A DNA stretch of 64,000 nucleotides, taken from the NCBI RefSeq assembly GCF_900182915.1, contig NZ_FXUG01000018.1:80764-144763 (forward strand), in the 5' to 3' direction. Below the pieces are notes generated by a model. It saw nothing but the letters and a program-made list of their open reading frames with translations. It did not search any database and was not told the origin of the DNA. Positions 53,529 through 61,545 of the stretch are shown here, in pieces (the first letter of the stretch is position 1; every line of letters starts with the position of its first letter). A program made the position numbers and the translations under genes. This stretch comes from Neorhodopirellula lusitana (GTDB lineage Bacteria > Planctomycetota > Planctomycetia > Pirellulales > Pirellulaceae).

Positions 53529-54865
53529 GCCATTCCATGAACAAGAATTGCATGAACAACCGGTCATTTTCGACGTTGCTCGTTGTCGCGTTCGCGGTGG
53601 TCTGCAGCCAGACAGGCTGGCAAGTCAAACTCCGGGCGCATGACATCGTTCCTGGTTCGCCCCAAAAGCAACCCATCGTGATCCGCAATACCACGCTGCA
53701 CTTGGGCAACGGATCGATCGTATCCAATGGTTCGATTCTGTTTAAGGACGGAATGATCAGCGAAGTCGGCGATTCAGTCCGGCTACCCGATTCGGCTCGC
53801 GTGATCGATGGAAAGGGCAAACACGTTTACCCAGGTTTGATCGACTCGTACACCGACATCGGACTGCGAGAAATCACGGCGGTGGATGTGACGGTCGACA
53901 ATGTCGAACGTGGCGAACTGAATCCGAATGTTCGTTCCTGGGTCGCGTTCAATCCGGACAGTGAACTGATTCCGGTGGCACGAGCGGGCGGCGTGATGTT
54001 GACACACGTGGTTCCGGGCGGACGTTTGTTGCAAGGGCAATCCGGCGTGATGCAGCTCGATGGTTGGTCGTACCAAGACATGTTGGTCAAAGGCCCCGCC
54101 GGTTTGTGCGTGAACTGGGAATCCGTGATGCCTCGCGGCGGTGATTCCAAGGACAAGGCCAAACGTTATGACGAACAGATCCAGGAACTGGATGATTTGC
54201 TCGAACGAGCCCGCCGGTATGGTGAATCGATTGCGGCGGACGACAGCGGTTCCACGGATTTGCGCCTGGAAAGTTTGCTGCCAGTGATTCGTGGTGAGCG
54301 TCCTGTGTTCGTTCAAGCGGATCGTTTGGGCGCGATCGAATCAGCGATATCGTTCTTCACGTCGCGACGGATTCCGATGGTGTTGTGTGGCGGTGCCGAC
54401 GCGATGCACTGCGTCGATCGCTTGGCCGCTCACGATATCCCGGTGATCTTGATCGCCACGTATCGCTTGCCACGCCGGCGTTCAGACCCCGTCGATGCAC
54501 TGTATTCATTGCCAGCTCAACTCCGTGAGTCCGGCGTGCGTTTCGCAATTGCTGGAGAGGGTGCGGGCTATCCCGGTGGTGCGTCGAATCTTCGCAACCT
54601 GGCCTATCAGGCGGGTGTTGCGGTCGCGCATGGTTTGCCACATGAAGAAGCCGTCCGAGCCATCACGCAGTCTCCCGCCGAGATCCTAGGCGTGGCAGAT
54701 CTGGTCGGGACGCTGGCAGCAAAGCATCATGCGACGCTGATCATTGCCGATGGCGACGTCTTCGAATCAGGCACGCGAGTGGTGGATGCCTACGTGCAAG
54801 GTCGCCAAGTCGACTTGGGAAACAAGCACAAGCAGTTGTACCGCAAGTACGAACAACGGCCCTGA
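53525..54865 (+). CDS. Secreted amidohydrolase-superfamily protein
   Basis: A 446-residue protein with an N-terminal hydrophobic segment (SFSTLLVVAFAVVCSQ, about 14-29) that may be a signal peptide or anchor. The amidohydrolase outline is present (NGSIVSNGSILFKDGMISEV, VYPGLIDSYTDIGLREI, and the C-terminal ITQSPAEILGVADLVGTLAAKHHATLIIADGD). At the first metal site D-S-Y-T-D replaces the usual H-x-H, so this member probably lacks the normal binuclear metal centre. It overlaps the previous gene by 4 bp; the pair may work as one active and one non-catalytic partner. Confidence 0.8.
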   Translation: MSHSMNKNCMNNRSFSTLLVVAFAVVCSQTGWQVKLRAHDIVPGSPQKQPIVIRNTTLHLGNGSIVSNGSILFKDGMISEVGDSVRLPDSARVIDGKGKHVYPGLIDSYTDIGLREITAVDVTVDNVERGELNPNVRSWVAFNPDSELIPVARAGGVMLTHVVPGGRLLQGQSGVMQLDGWSYQDMLVKGPAGLCVNWESVMPRGGDSKDKAKRYDEQIQELDDLLERARRYGESIAADDSGSTDLRLESLLPVIRGERPVFVQADRLGAIESAISFFTSRRIPMVLCGGADAMHCVDRLAAHDIPVILIATYRLPRRRSDPVDALYSLPAQLRESGVRFAIAGEGAGYPGGASNLRNLAYQAGVAVAHGLPHEEAVRAITQSPAEILGVADLVGTLAAKHHATLIIADGDVFESGTRVVDAYVQGRQVDLGNKHKQLYRKYEQRP

Positions 54866-56004
54866 CGCATCGCGTGTCATGAGAACGAATTGACCTTGCT
54901 TCACGATGCTGTTTGCTGTCCCCGTCACGCCGCTCGACCTGTATCGAACGGCGTGCTGGCTGCCCCAACGGGCTTTGCCAGCTTGGGCGGTTCATTGTTC
55001 CGGGGCCTGACGACCCGGCAATGGATCTGTCGACCCTTCGGGCCTTGTTGAACCGAACGAGGCTGACAAGCAGCATCCGACGATCCGGCAGCAAAAATGC
55101 TACCGCAGTGCTCCTGGCGAGTAGACCGAGGTCTCTTTGGTTTCGGTTAGGGTTTGTGTTCCCTGTTTGCCACCAGTTTCCTGTGGTGGTGTCACAAGAT
55201 TCTAACCTTGCCGCATTGACCCTCGGCCCCTCTCAGATCCGGACGTGCCACTTTCTAGCATCTGGCTCCCAAATCTCACTTGGTATCGCCCAAGCAAACG
55301 GGTGGCCACACGGTGTCGTTGTCGATCCGCGCGGGGGGCGTACGCGCTGAGAGAACAACGTGGTGCAATCCAGAACTCCCATGACAAGAGAAATACTGCG
55401 ATACAGCCGAGCTAACACCCAAAGTCCGTCACAGAGTACGGTCGGTGCCCAATCTGAATCGCGTGAAATCTTGACCGCCTTCCCTACGTCGATATTACTC
55501 GACTTCCATCGACTTGATTGGTCTTCAAGCTTCAACGGTACTATTCGGTCATCCGACTCCCTGAATGTCATTTGTCTTCGTTGCTTATTCCACTTCTAGG
55601 ACATACTCGATCGCTCAAGTTGGAAGGCTTGAAACGATCAAGAACTTCAGGGTCTCACTTGTTGCCTGATTGGCTTGATGTGGAGTGCGAATGGGCCGCC
55701 GACCCCGGGTCTCCGCTAGCAGCTTGCCGATGGCGCTACGAGCGATGTTGCCTTCAGGAATGCACAAGCCTTGGGCAGGATCCAACAGTTACCAAATTTC
55801 GGGGCTAAATCCATTGGGCGTCGCAGGGCCACCTACGATCGCTTCATCCTCACTACCTTTCTGTGTACGCTTCCAGCGACGACTTCAACTGATGATGTCT
55901 ATACGCCGCCTGCAACACTCGATACCGGGCGTGTGGCGAACACTTACCCGGACGGGAATCACACCCGCTAGTCAATCAGACCTTGCCAGTCCGCACGTGC
56001 ATTT
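54866..56004. other. Gene-free interval holding an intron-like remnant
   Basis: No supportable protein gene in about 1.1 kb. Frames on both strands are interrupted and low in family features. The minus strand carries a group II domain V-like hairpin at about 55229-55267, and a half attC site lies at 55985-56015. The left 300 bp (54866-55200) show no recognisable element. Confidence 0.5.
55229..55985 (-). mobile_element. Probable ORF-less group II intron remnant
   Basis: Read on the minus strand, 55229-55267 contains GAGCCAGATGCTAGAAAGTG...GCACGTCCGGATCT, close to the highly conserved group II domain V (GAGCC..., GAAA tetraloop, GCACG-x-CCGG). The upstream stretch near 55930-55960 (GCGGGTGTGATTCCCGTCCG on the minus strand) is like structured domain I sequence. 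No reverse transcriptase is left. The right edge abuts a half attC site, and class C group II introns are known to insert into attC sites. The exact ends are a guess. Confidence 0.45.
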
Positions 56005-56015
56005 CTTTGTTCTGC
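55985..56015 (-). repeat. Half attC-like site cut by the intron-like element
   Basis: Only the gene-proximal half is present, with box GCAGAAC (plus strand GTTCTGC at 56009-56015) and arm GCACGTGCGG. The box and flanking bases (TTGCAGAAC) match the boundary GTTCTGCAA at 56470, so this is the attC of the cassette gene at 56083. Confidence 0.6.
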
Positions 56016-56082
56016 AAAGATGATTGTAGCCGCAGACATAGGATGAGGACCGGCTTTCCCTATACCGACACTTCGAGTCCCG

Positions 56083-56442
56083 TCAGTTCATGAATTCTCT
56101 CGGGAGATCGTGCGTTCGCGTGCATCCACCCGAAAACTCGGACAAGACGAACGCTGTAACGGCATCAACTAGTGTTTGAAAACGTTGAGTTGACCTTTGC
56201 TCATCTGAGTCCGCAAATCGCATAAAATCACAGTTATACAATGCATATGAGTCATACCGTTCACGAACCACTGCCGGTCCAACTACGACATCGTTGGAAC
56301 TTGTGTCGACTGGGTATGCCCCGTAGTAATCAATAATTCTGCAAATCGATGAAACTAGGATTTCTTGAGGTAGCGTTCGCAGGCTACGGCGTACAGATGG
56401 ATCGTTGCTGATTAAGGCATTCAAGACTTCAGATTGATGCAT
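56083..56442 (-). CDS. Hypothetical cassette protein
   Basis: A 119-residue cytoplasmic protein of mixed helix and strand, starting at the ATG at 56442 (MHQSEVLNALISNDPSVRRS). No membrane segment or known motif; a short PAVVRERYDSYALYNCDF stretch in the middle is the most distinctive part. It lies between the attC at 56470 and the half site at 55985, reads in the cassette direction, and has no known function. Confidence 0.6.
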   Translation of the reverse strand: MHQSEVLNALISNDPSVRRSLRTLPQEILVSSICRIIDYYGAYPVDTSSNDVVVGPAVVRERYDSYALYNCDFMRFADSDEQRSTQRFQTLVDAVTAFVLSEFSGGCTRTHDLPREFMN

Positions 56443-56469
56443 GTTGCTAATGCGGCTGAAGACCTATTG

Positions 56470-56558
56470 CAGAACGGTTGACATCACGGGGGACGGACGA
56501 TTGGCTGACCATACGAGCAAATGCCGCAAGCCGTCCTCCCGTGCATGTCGTGGTTCTG
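56470..56558 (-). repeat. attC-like site
   Basis: 89 bp with outer boxes GCCAGAAC and GTTCTGC. Inner arms CACGGGGGACGG and CCGTCCTCCCGTG pair with one extra base on the gene-proximal arm. Confidence 0.8.
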
Positions 56559-56693
56559 GCTTTTTGCGGAACAGATCGACACGGCCAACCCGAGACGATT
56601 TACTGGACACCAGCATACCAGAGGCTTAACGACCGCGCAACAATCGTCAGCAGCCCGTCCTCGGCAGCACTCTGAACGTGTCCGTATCGGAAA

Positions 56694-56876
56694 TCAGAAT
56701 CCGAAATGGTCGAGCACCATTGCGATCAACTTTAGCGCGATCAAGACAGAGATGATCGTCGCGCACCCTTTCGGAACGATTTGTTTTGGCGGCTCGGGAT
56801 CTTGATCAGCCTGCGGCCTCATTTGTGGTAGTTCGGTCACGGTATTTGCGATCTTGTCGGGGTCCAGCGACCTCAC
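56694..56876 (-). CDS. Short single-helix membrane protein, cassette gene
   Basis: A 60-residue protein: a charged N-terminus rich in Pro, Asp and Gln, then one C-terminal membrane helix (GCATIISVLIALKLIAMVLD). It is the only open frame of a cassette bounded by attC-like sites at 56470 and 56947, and its tail-anchored layout is plausible. Given its size it could also be a chance frame. A 135-bp gap separates its stop from its attC, unusually long for this array. Confidence 0.45.
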   Translation of the reverse strand: MRSLDPDKIANTVTELPQMRPQADQDPEPPKQIVPKGCATIISVLIALKLIAMVLDHFGF

Positions 56877-56946
56877 TGCAAGAACGAAAGCGGAGATGCA
56901 AACCGCTCAAGAACCGGGTTCTGCGTGATATCGTGTTTCTAAATGC

Positions 56947-57036
56947 CAGAACGCTGGCGTTCAGCCGGTTCCGGGGGATTGGGCTATTTTGCAAAGTCGG
57001 TTGGCCACCGGAACTCGGTTGCAACGCTTTGTTCTG
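56947..57036 (-). repeat. attC-like site
   Basis: 90 bp with outer boxes ATGCAGAAC and GTTCTGG. Inner arms are CCGGTTCCGG and CCACCGGAACTCGG on the plus strand, the latter on the gene-proximal side and one base longer. Confidence 0.8.
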
Positions 57037-57038
57037 CA

Positions 57039-57827
57039 TTATCCGCTTCGATTGCTGCCGACTAGGGTAAAGCACGATTCGCAGATGTGATATTGCACAG
57101 CAACATCATAGTTGTATTCGCTTGGATTACGCGATTCAAGGGTTTCGATCATGGGAAGTCCATGCGCCGGAGCGTTGAGAATGCGGGCAACAAAAGTCAT
57201 TTTTCGTCCTCTCTTCGCGCGAGACTTGCAGTTGCTATTTGGGCAACGGTACTCGTCGTCTTGCCAGGGAGGTCCGAGATTGTGTCCGCCGATCTGGTGA
57301 TGCGTAAGGCAAAATGTGCTCTTCACGGGATGCCCGAAGTAATCGGTAAGCTTAGCTTGCTCTTCACTAGACGGTTCCCAACTTTCTTTTTCGTCGTCTT
57401 CACTCCCGCTTGACTGCCATTCTTCAATCATCCGGCGGGCAATTGCCTTTACGTCATCCGGGATACCAACTTTCAGCAACGCGCTACGCTGCGGAAACGA
57501 TTGAGGATAGCTCTCATATGGAGGGCTAGAGTCTGCAAGTGTCGATTGATCGGTGTGAATGACATGCATTGCATTTGGACCTGATGCTGTGCAATAGACA
57601 TCTCGAATACAGGTCCAGCAAAAGAGAAATGGAAGCCGTTTCCATGGCCCGAATGACTTGTCAGACAACAGCGGATCAGTGCAATCGATGTTCAAAAGTT
57701 GGAGCAGAGGAATTTTACAGGTTGGGCACAGCGCTCCGTCGAGGCTTGGGGAGCCTCCAAAATAGTGATTAGCTTCGGCGTCGTCCTCAGGGACGACGCG
57801 AACAAGATTTGATATGAAGTCGGTCAT
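57039..57827 (-). CDS. DUF1963/YwqG-like Cys-rich protein, cassette gene
   Basis: A 262-residue cytoplasmic protein from the ATG at 57827 (MTDFISNLVRVVPE). Four cysteine pairs (CPTCK, CWTC, CPNSNC, CESC) suggest two zinc sites. The order YFGGSPS...CPTC..LLQLLNID, then HHQIGGHNLGPPWQD and a final YHICESC is like DUF1963 (YwqG) proteins, which have no defined activity. The similarity is by motif order only. It is the largest gene of the array. Its stop lies 3 bp before its attC, as usual for cassettes. Confidence 0.6.
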   Translation of the reverse strand: MTDFISNLVRVVPEDDAEANHYFGGSPSLDGALCPTCKIPLLQLLNIDCTDPLLSDKSFGPWKRLPFLFCWTCIRDVYCTASGPNAMHVIHTDQSTLADSSPPYESYPQSFPQRSALLKVGIPDDVKAIARRMIEEWQSSGSEDDEKESWEPSSEEQAKLTDYFGHPVKSTFCLTHHQIGGHNLGPPWQDDEYRCPNSNCKSRAKRGRKMTFVARILNAPAHGLPMIETLESRNPSEYNYDVAVQYHICESCFTLVGSNRSG

Positions 57828-57842
57828 AGGATGAACGAAATG

Positions 57843-57953
57843 CAGAACGCTAGCGATCCGCGGGTACGGGGGACCGGAGCGGAGGCGGTAAAATGCCGAA
57901 GGCAACCGCCGTAGCGCAGGGCACACGTACTCCGTTGCATCGCATTGTTATCC
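57843..57953 (-). repeat. attC-like site, long type
   Basis: 111 bp with boxes GGATAAC and GTTCTGC, i.e. the two ends belong to different cassettes. The centre has the extra stem GGCGGTAAAATGCCGAAG...CAACCGCC seen at 47503 and 62717. Confidence 0.85.
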
Positions 57954-57992
57954 GCTCGGTTGGGGCAAGCAAGCGCGACACCGTGCAGCAAG

Positions 57993-58343
57993 TTAGTCGT
58001 TAGTGTAGTCGAATTCCTGCGAGGTCGCGCCAGCGAAAGCGAGATGGGCAATCGCAACGTTTACATCGTCCGGAATATCAAGGCCGTCCTCCGTTTCTGC
58101 GCCAGCAAAGCGAACGACGGCACGATTGTCATGAATTAAGTTCTGTATCTCAGGCTTACGTAAAGTCTCATCGAAACGCTCCAGGGATTCAGCAGTCGCC
58201 ACGATAGCACCAGAGTGGTTGATAAAGTCATAGACTCCGTCGTGAACATGCACCACGAGCGTCGGGGGTGAAGCGACCGAACCGCATCCGAGAGTTAAGG
58301 CACAAGCAAGCATCAGAAGTGCGAAACTGGGCTTTAGAGTCAT
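57993..58343 (-). CDS. Small lipoprotein, cassette gene
   Basis: A 116-residue protein from the ATG at 58343. The signal peptide MTLKPSFALLMLACALTLGC has a clear lipobox (LTLGC, Cys20). The mature part (about 96 residues) has strand-rich VVHVHDGVYDFINHSG and an acidic helical end. No family recognised. It could be an envelope-located effector or an inhibitor. Confidence 0.65.
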   Translation of the reverse strand: MTLKPSFALLMLACALTLGCGSVASPPTLVVHVHDGVYDFINHSGAIVATAESLERFDETLRKPEIQNLIHDNRAVVRFAGAETEDGLDIPDDVNVAIAHLAFAGATSQEFDYTND

Positions 58344-58359
58344 GAGACAGATTTCAGTC

Positions 58360-58450
58360 GGATAGCGTACAGCGTCACCGGGTCGGGACGATTGCATGTT
58401 CGATTTGAAAACGGCCGCAAGCCCGACTCCCGTGCACGCAATGGTTATCT
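58360..58450 (-). repeat. attC-like site with imperfect boxes
   Basis: 91 bp with AGATAAC on the gene side and GCTATCC at the far end. Each departs by one base from the complement expected for its cassette. Confidence 0.75.
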
Positions 58451-59032
58451 TCTATCGGGTATGCGAGTCATCGAACCCGCGTGGCGTGTCGCAATCATTT
58501 CATTCAGAGTGTGCATCGGAGGATTGGGCGAATCAGATGGCCAATGCAAGACGTACACGTCCGGATCGCTGCGTGGAACAGAAAGCTTGAATGAGCCGAG
58601 TTCTAAGTCGCCGTAGATTTGGATCTTGAGGGTATCGCGGTCAAATGTCAATGACGAGATACGAGTCCCGGCAGGGCCAGACCAGATCATACAGCCAGCA
58701 GAGCCACCAAATCCGCAAAGGTTGTAGCCATCACCAGGGACACGCCCGTTGTCATGACAATCGGGCAAAATCTGCGCGAATCGCACCCCGCCGTCGTAAA
58801 CAAAGTTGGGATTCTGTTTTGCAGCATCGGTAAATCGACGAATGACGAAATCCTTGCCTAGAGCCTGTGTCGTCCATCCAAGGTTCAGTGCATCGTCTTG
58901 CTCGATGCATCGACTAAAGTGTGCGATTGCTTGTTGTCGCTCTCTACGATCGGCGGCTGAATACCAGGCCGCAACTATTGCGGCCAATACGGGAACGACG
59001 ATAACGAGCTGGCGAAGCGAAAAGCGTTTCAT
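58445..59032 (-). CDS. Anchored extracytoplasmic protein with 'RFSLRQL' start, cassette gene
   Basis: A 195-residue protein from the ATG at 59032. It begins MKRFSLRQLVIVVPVLAAIVA, a basic start plus one membrane helix that is a very common planctomycete N-terminal pattern. The rest is extracytoplasmic, with a Gly/Cys-rich block (DGYNLCGFGGSAGCMIWSGP) whose two cysteines may pair. The stop overlaps the outer box of its attC at 58445-58450. Function unknown. Confidence 0.65.
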   Translation of the reverse strand: MKRFSLRQLVIVVPVLAAIVAAWYSAADRRERQQAIAHFSRCIEQDDALNLGWTTQALGKDFVIRRFTDAAKQNPNFVYDGGVRFAQILPDCHDNGRVPGDGYNLCGFGGSAGCMIWSGPAGTRISSLTFDRDTLKIQIYGDLELGSFKLSVPRSDPDVYVLHWPSDSPNPPMHTLNEMIATRHAGSMTRIPDRR

Positions 59033-59039
59033 TTGAGTC

Positions 59040-59130
59040 GGATAACGTCCGCGATTACCGAGTCGCGGGAGTTGATTGTCCATTCCAAAGTCGCCCGGCT
59101 CCGCGACTTCGGTTCATCGCATTGTTCTGC
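59040..59130 (-). repeat. attC-like site
   Basis: 91 bp, outer boxes GGCAGAAC on the gene-proximal side and GTTATCC at the far end. Confidence 0.85.
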
Positions 59131-59149
59131 CACGTTTTTTGCGACAGGG

Positions 59150-59551
59150 CTACGCGTCAGGTTCTACGATTGGAGTACCGTCGAGCAATGTGTCCGCGAA
59201 TTCCGCGTAAGATGACGATAATTGTCGAAAGTCCTCCAATTGTAATGACGTTGCCGGAATGTCGCCAACAGCATCCGATGAACCGTCGCGAATATCTATC
59301 GCGTAGAGTTCACCGCATCCATCAGATCCAATTCCCAGTAGTCCCGGCGCAAATTCGTCGAATCCGTATTCACGGCTGAATTGGAGAACGTCCCGTAAGG
59401 GCCAGAGCCATACGAGTCCCGACCCAATTGATTCGATATCCATTTTCACGGCACCGTGTCGTTTATGGAATTTGATAAACTCCGGTGGAAGATTTGCAGG
59501 ACATGTATCTCGGAACCGCTCAATGTCATCGGATGTTGGAGTATCACACAT
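59150..59551 (-). CDS. SUKH (SMI1/KNR4)-like immunity-type protein, cassette gene
   Basis: A 134-residue protein from the ATG at 59551 (MCDTPTSDDIERF). The SUKH outline is visible: the start helix then LPPEFIKFHKRHGAV, the LWPLRDVLQFSREYGFDEF stretch, the GIGSDGCGELYAIDI strand pair (typical 'D-G-x-G-x-x-Y-x-I-D') and a final helix EFADTLL. SUKH proteins are immunity partners of secreted polymorphic toxins. No toxin gene is adjacent, so it would act as an orphan immunity gene or in cassette maintenance; that role is inference. Confidence 0.78.
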   Translation of the reverse strand: MCDTPTSDDIERFRDTCPANLPPEFIKFHKRHGAVKMDIESIGSGLVWLWPLRDVLQFSREYGFDEFAPGLLGIGSDGCGELYAIDIRDGSSDAVGDIPATSLQLEDFRQLSSSYAEFADTLLDGTPIVEPDA

Positions 59552-59567
59552 CGGGAATCTTGAGTGG

Positions 59568-59657
59568 CAGAACGCCACGCGTCACCCGGCACGCGCGAAA
59601 GATTCTCAATTTCAAAATCGCCCGACTCGCGTGCTCGGGTGCACGCGATTGTTCGCC
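59568..59657 (-). repeat. attC-like site
   Basis: 90 bp with GGCGAAC on the gene side and GTTCTGCC at the far end. Central GCGAAAGATTCTCAATTTCA is shared with the site at 61456. Confidence 0.85.
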
Positions 59658-59670
59658 GCCGTTTCCGGAG

Positions 59671-60111
59671 TTAGTCGATTGGCTCGGTCGCGTCAGGAAC
59701 TGGTGTGCCGCTGGTGTCATAGTATACCGGATTGCCGACGTTTCCGTACATGTTCACGTCGGGCATGTATTCGTACGTGTATTTACTGCGAATCGTCCCG
59801 TCCTGCCGCAGGTAATAGCCAACGCCACCCGTCGCCTTGTCGTAGGTCTCGGTAGCAAACTCTTCGCCGTCGGGTGTAAACCACGTCGAGCGATAGATCA
59901 AACCACGGAAGTACCATTCGCGAATCATCAGGGCGCCGTTGTCGTAGTTATATTCAGCGACTCCGGTGCCACGCGGGAAGCCATTTCCATTCTTGTGATA
60001 CGTCCCTGGAATCGCGTCCGAGTAGATGTACGCAGCAAGTCCAAGTGCAGAGAGTGTCACGAGTATGAAAAGCGACTTGAGGGCGAATCGCACGGACTTG
60101 AGAGAACTCAT
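59671..60111 (-). CDS. Anchored extracytoplasmic protein with MORN/YwqK-like strands, cassette gene
   Basis: A 146-residue protein with an N-terminal membrane helix (SLFILVTLSALGLAAYIY). The exported part has repeated two-strand units (GVAEYNYDNGALMIREWYF; FATETYDKATGGVGYYLRQD), like MORN or YwqK-type repeats that are found in some toxin-antitoxin-linked proteins. The evidence is weak beyond repeat shape. It is flanked by attC-like sites at 59568 and 60136. Confidence 0.6.
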   Translation of the reverse strand: MSSLKSVRFALKSLFILVTLSALGLAAYIYSDAIPGTYHKNGNGFPRGTGVAEYNYDNGALMIREWYFRGLIYRSTWFTPDGEEFATETYDKATGGVGYYLRQDGTIRSKYTYEYMPDVNMYGNVGNPVYYDTSGTPVPDATEPID

Positions 60112-60135
60112 GTGAAGACGTGAAACGAGTCAGTC

Positions 60136-60228
60136 GGCGAACGTCCGGCGTCACCGGGCGGGGAGAGTAAGGTTGTCCATTTCAAAACCGGCCGCAAGCC
60201 CCGCTCCGTGTGCACGCCATGGTTATCC
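60136..60228 (-). repeat. attC-like site
   Basis: 93 bp with GGATAAC on the gene side and GTTCGCC at the far end, arms CACCGGGCGGGG and CCCCGCTCCGTG. The neighbouring gene's stop lies inside the outer box. Confidence 0.85.
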
Positions 60229-60759
60229 GTCCGCGTGAGGTTCAAGAGCAATGGTCAGGTCAGTGTTCGTCGCAATTGCGTCAAGTTCATGCATGCGAAA
60301 AATTAGGTTTTGACGCTCGAATCGCGATGGAAGCGAGTCGAAGGAGCGTACGAAGTCCTTTGTATTGTAGTGCCTCGGAACCGTCCAGGTTTCGCCATAG
60401 GCGACTTCGGGGATAACGTAGGACATTTGCAATCGCTCGAGAGCAAATGCGGCGCGTTGTCGATCGCTTACCGTGAGGACGATCACGTCGGTCGGGAGGT
60501 GTAGCCCCCGATCATAGGCATCAAGCCAGTATTGTAGATCAAATGCGGAACCAAGCCCGTGGACATGGCCGGTCTTGCGATCGACCAGTACACCGCACGA
60601 ATCAACGGGCATGTCCATCATGTCGCCGGTGCGCAGGTACGCCTCAGAGGCGACGTGAAAGTAAAAGCCGAAATCCGTCTCTCGAAGCGTGGTGTGGTCA
60701 ACAACCATGCCTGCTTCGGCGTGCTTCTCGGCAAGGGCAAGGGCTTCAGCAGGAGTCAT
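60223..60759 (-). CDS. Imm35/YrhB-like immunity-type protein, cassette gene
   Basis: A 178-residue protein from the ATG at 60759 (MTPAEALALAEKH). Its first 100 residues follow the Imm35/YrhB pattern: start helix, a TDFGFYFHVASEAYL strand pair, then CGVLVDRKTGHVHGLGSAFD and a WLDAYDRG helix. Imm35 proteins are predicted immunity factors in polymorphic-toxin systems. The C-terminal 75 residues (SDRQRAAFALERLQM...DFVRSFDSLPSRFE) are not part of that domain and are of unknown use. The stop overlaps its attC box. Confidence 0.7.
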   Translation of the reverse strand: MTPAEALALAEKHAEAGMVVDHTTLRETDFGFYFHVASEAYLRTGDMMDMPVDSCGVLVDRKTGHVHGLGSAFDLQYWLDAYDRGLHLPTDVIVLTVSDRQRAAFALERLQMSYVIPEVAYGETWTVPRHYNTKDFVRSFDSLPSRFERQNLIFRMHELDAIATNTDLTIALEPHADG

Positions 60760-60770
60760 GGATATGAGTC

Positions 60771-60862
60771 GGATAACGTTAGGGTTGTGCGCGGTGGCGA
60801 CGATTGATTTGCAAGCAGAGAGCGCCGCGCTGTCGCCACTCCGCACCAACCCATGGTTATCC
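60771..60862 (-). repeat. attC-like site
   Basis: 92 bp, boxes GGATAAC and GTTATCC. The arms here (GTGCGCGGTGGCGAC and GTCGCCACTCCGCAC) differ in sequence from other sites but keep the pairing and the extra base. Confidence 0.82.
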
Positions 60863-60920
60863 GCAGTTGTGAATTCACACGAAGCAAAACAATGCAAGAA
60901 GTGCCTCTAGCTCAATCGCA

Positions 60921-61445
60921 CTAGCGGAGTAAACGACCGAGAGTGATTACAGAAGCGGTAAAAACGGGCGGAACCATTGTTGCAAGAGACCAAATCACAC
61001 AACTCATCGTTGCTGGTAGTGCTTCGATTGATGATTCGAAAAGGGGGTAAACAACGAACGCTGACACATGCCCAATAAGCGTCGACAAAAACAATGAAAG
61101 TGAACTTCTGCGAGAAATCCATTGGCGAAGGCAAGAACGGTCTCTTGCCGCTGCAAGGAATGCAAATATTCCAGAACAAAGGTTTGGAAGCAACATTACC
61201 CACCCATTTATGTTGGCCGGCCAGTGCATCCTTTTGATGGTGTGCAACGCATCTGGTATCGCATAAATTTGCTGAGAGCCATCTTCGATAATATTGCAAA
61301 GGATTAGGATCACAAAGGGCATCGAGTAGCCTGCAGCAAACGAAGCGCAACTCCGTAGCCAGCCCACTCGCTCACTCCCAATCTCTAGTTGGCTTCCATC
61401 CTGCGGATGATGATCCTGGGAGACACTCTGGTAGGGATTATTCAT
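60921..61445 (-). CDS. Membrane protein with NPYQS start, cassette gene
   Basis: A 174-residue protein starting MNNPYQSVSQ, the planctomycete NPYxS signature, followed by about four hydrophobic segments (near 32-52, 82-100, 112-132, 142-165). A similar start is seen in the chromosomal genes at 19088 and 45388, which suggests this cassette was built from a planctomycete gene. No family name can be given. Confidence 0.62.
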   Translation of the reverse strand: MNNPYQSVSQDHHPQDGSQLEIGSERVGWLRSCASFAAGYSMPFVILILCNIIEDGSQQIYAIPDALHTIKRMHWPANINGWVMLLPNLCSGIFAFLAAARDRSCLRQWISRRSSLSLFLSTLIGHVSAFVVYPLFESSIEALPATMSCVIWSLATMVPPVFTASVITLGRLLR

Positions 61446-61455
61446 CAGCTCAGTC

Positions 61456-61545
61456 GGATAACGTCACGCGTCACCGGGTACGCGCGAAAGATTTTCAACT
61501 TCAAAACCGCCGGTCCACGTACTCCGGTGCAAGCGATGGTTATCC
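61456..61545 (-). repeat. attC-like site
   Basis: 90 bp, boxes GGATAAC and GTTATCC, arms CACCGGGTACGCG and CGTACTCCGGTG, with central GCGAAAGATTTTCAACTTCA. The cleanest example in the array. Confidence 0.9.

Noticed and set aside
55233..55571. 112-residue minus-strand frame in the intron-like region
   Set aside because: It crosses the domain V-like hairpin and has no reverse transcriptase or other motif.
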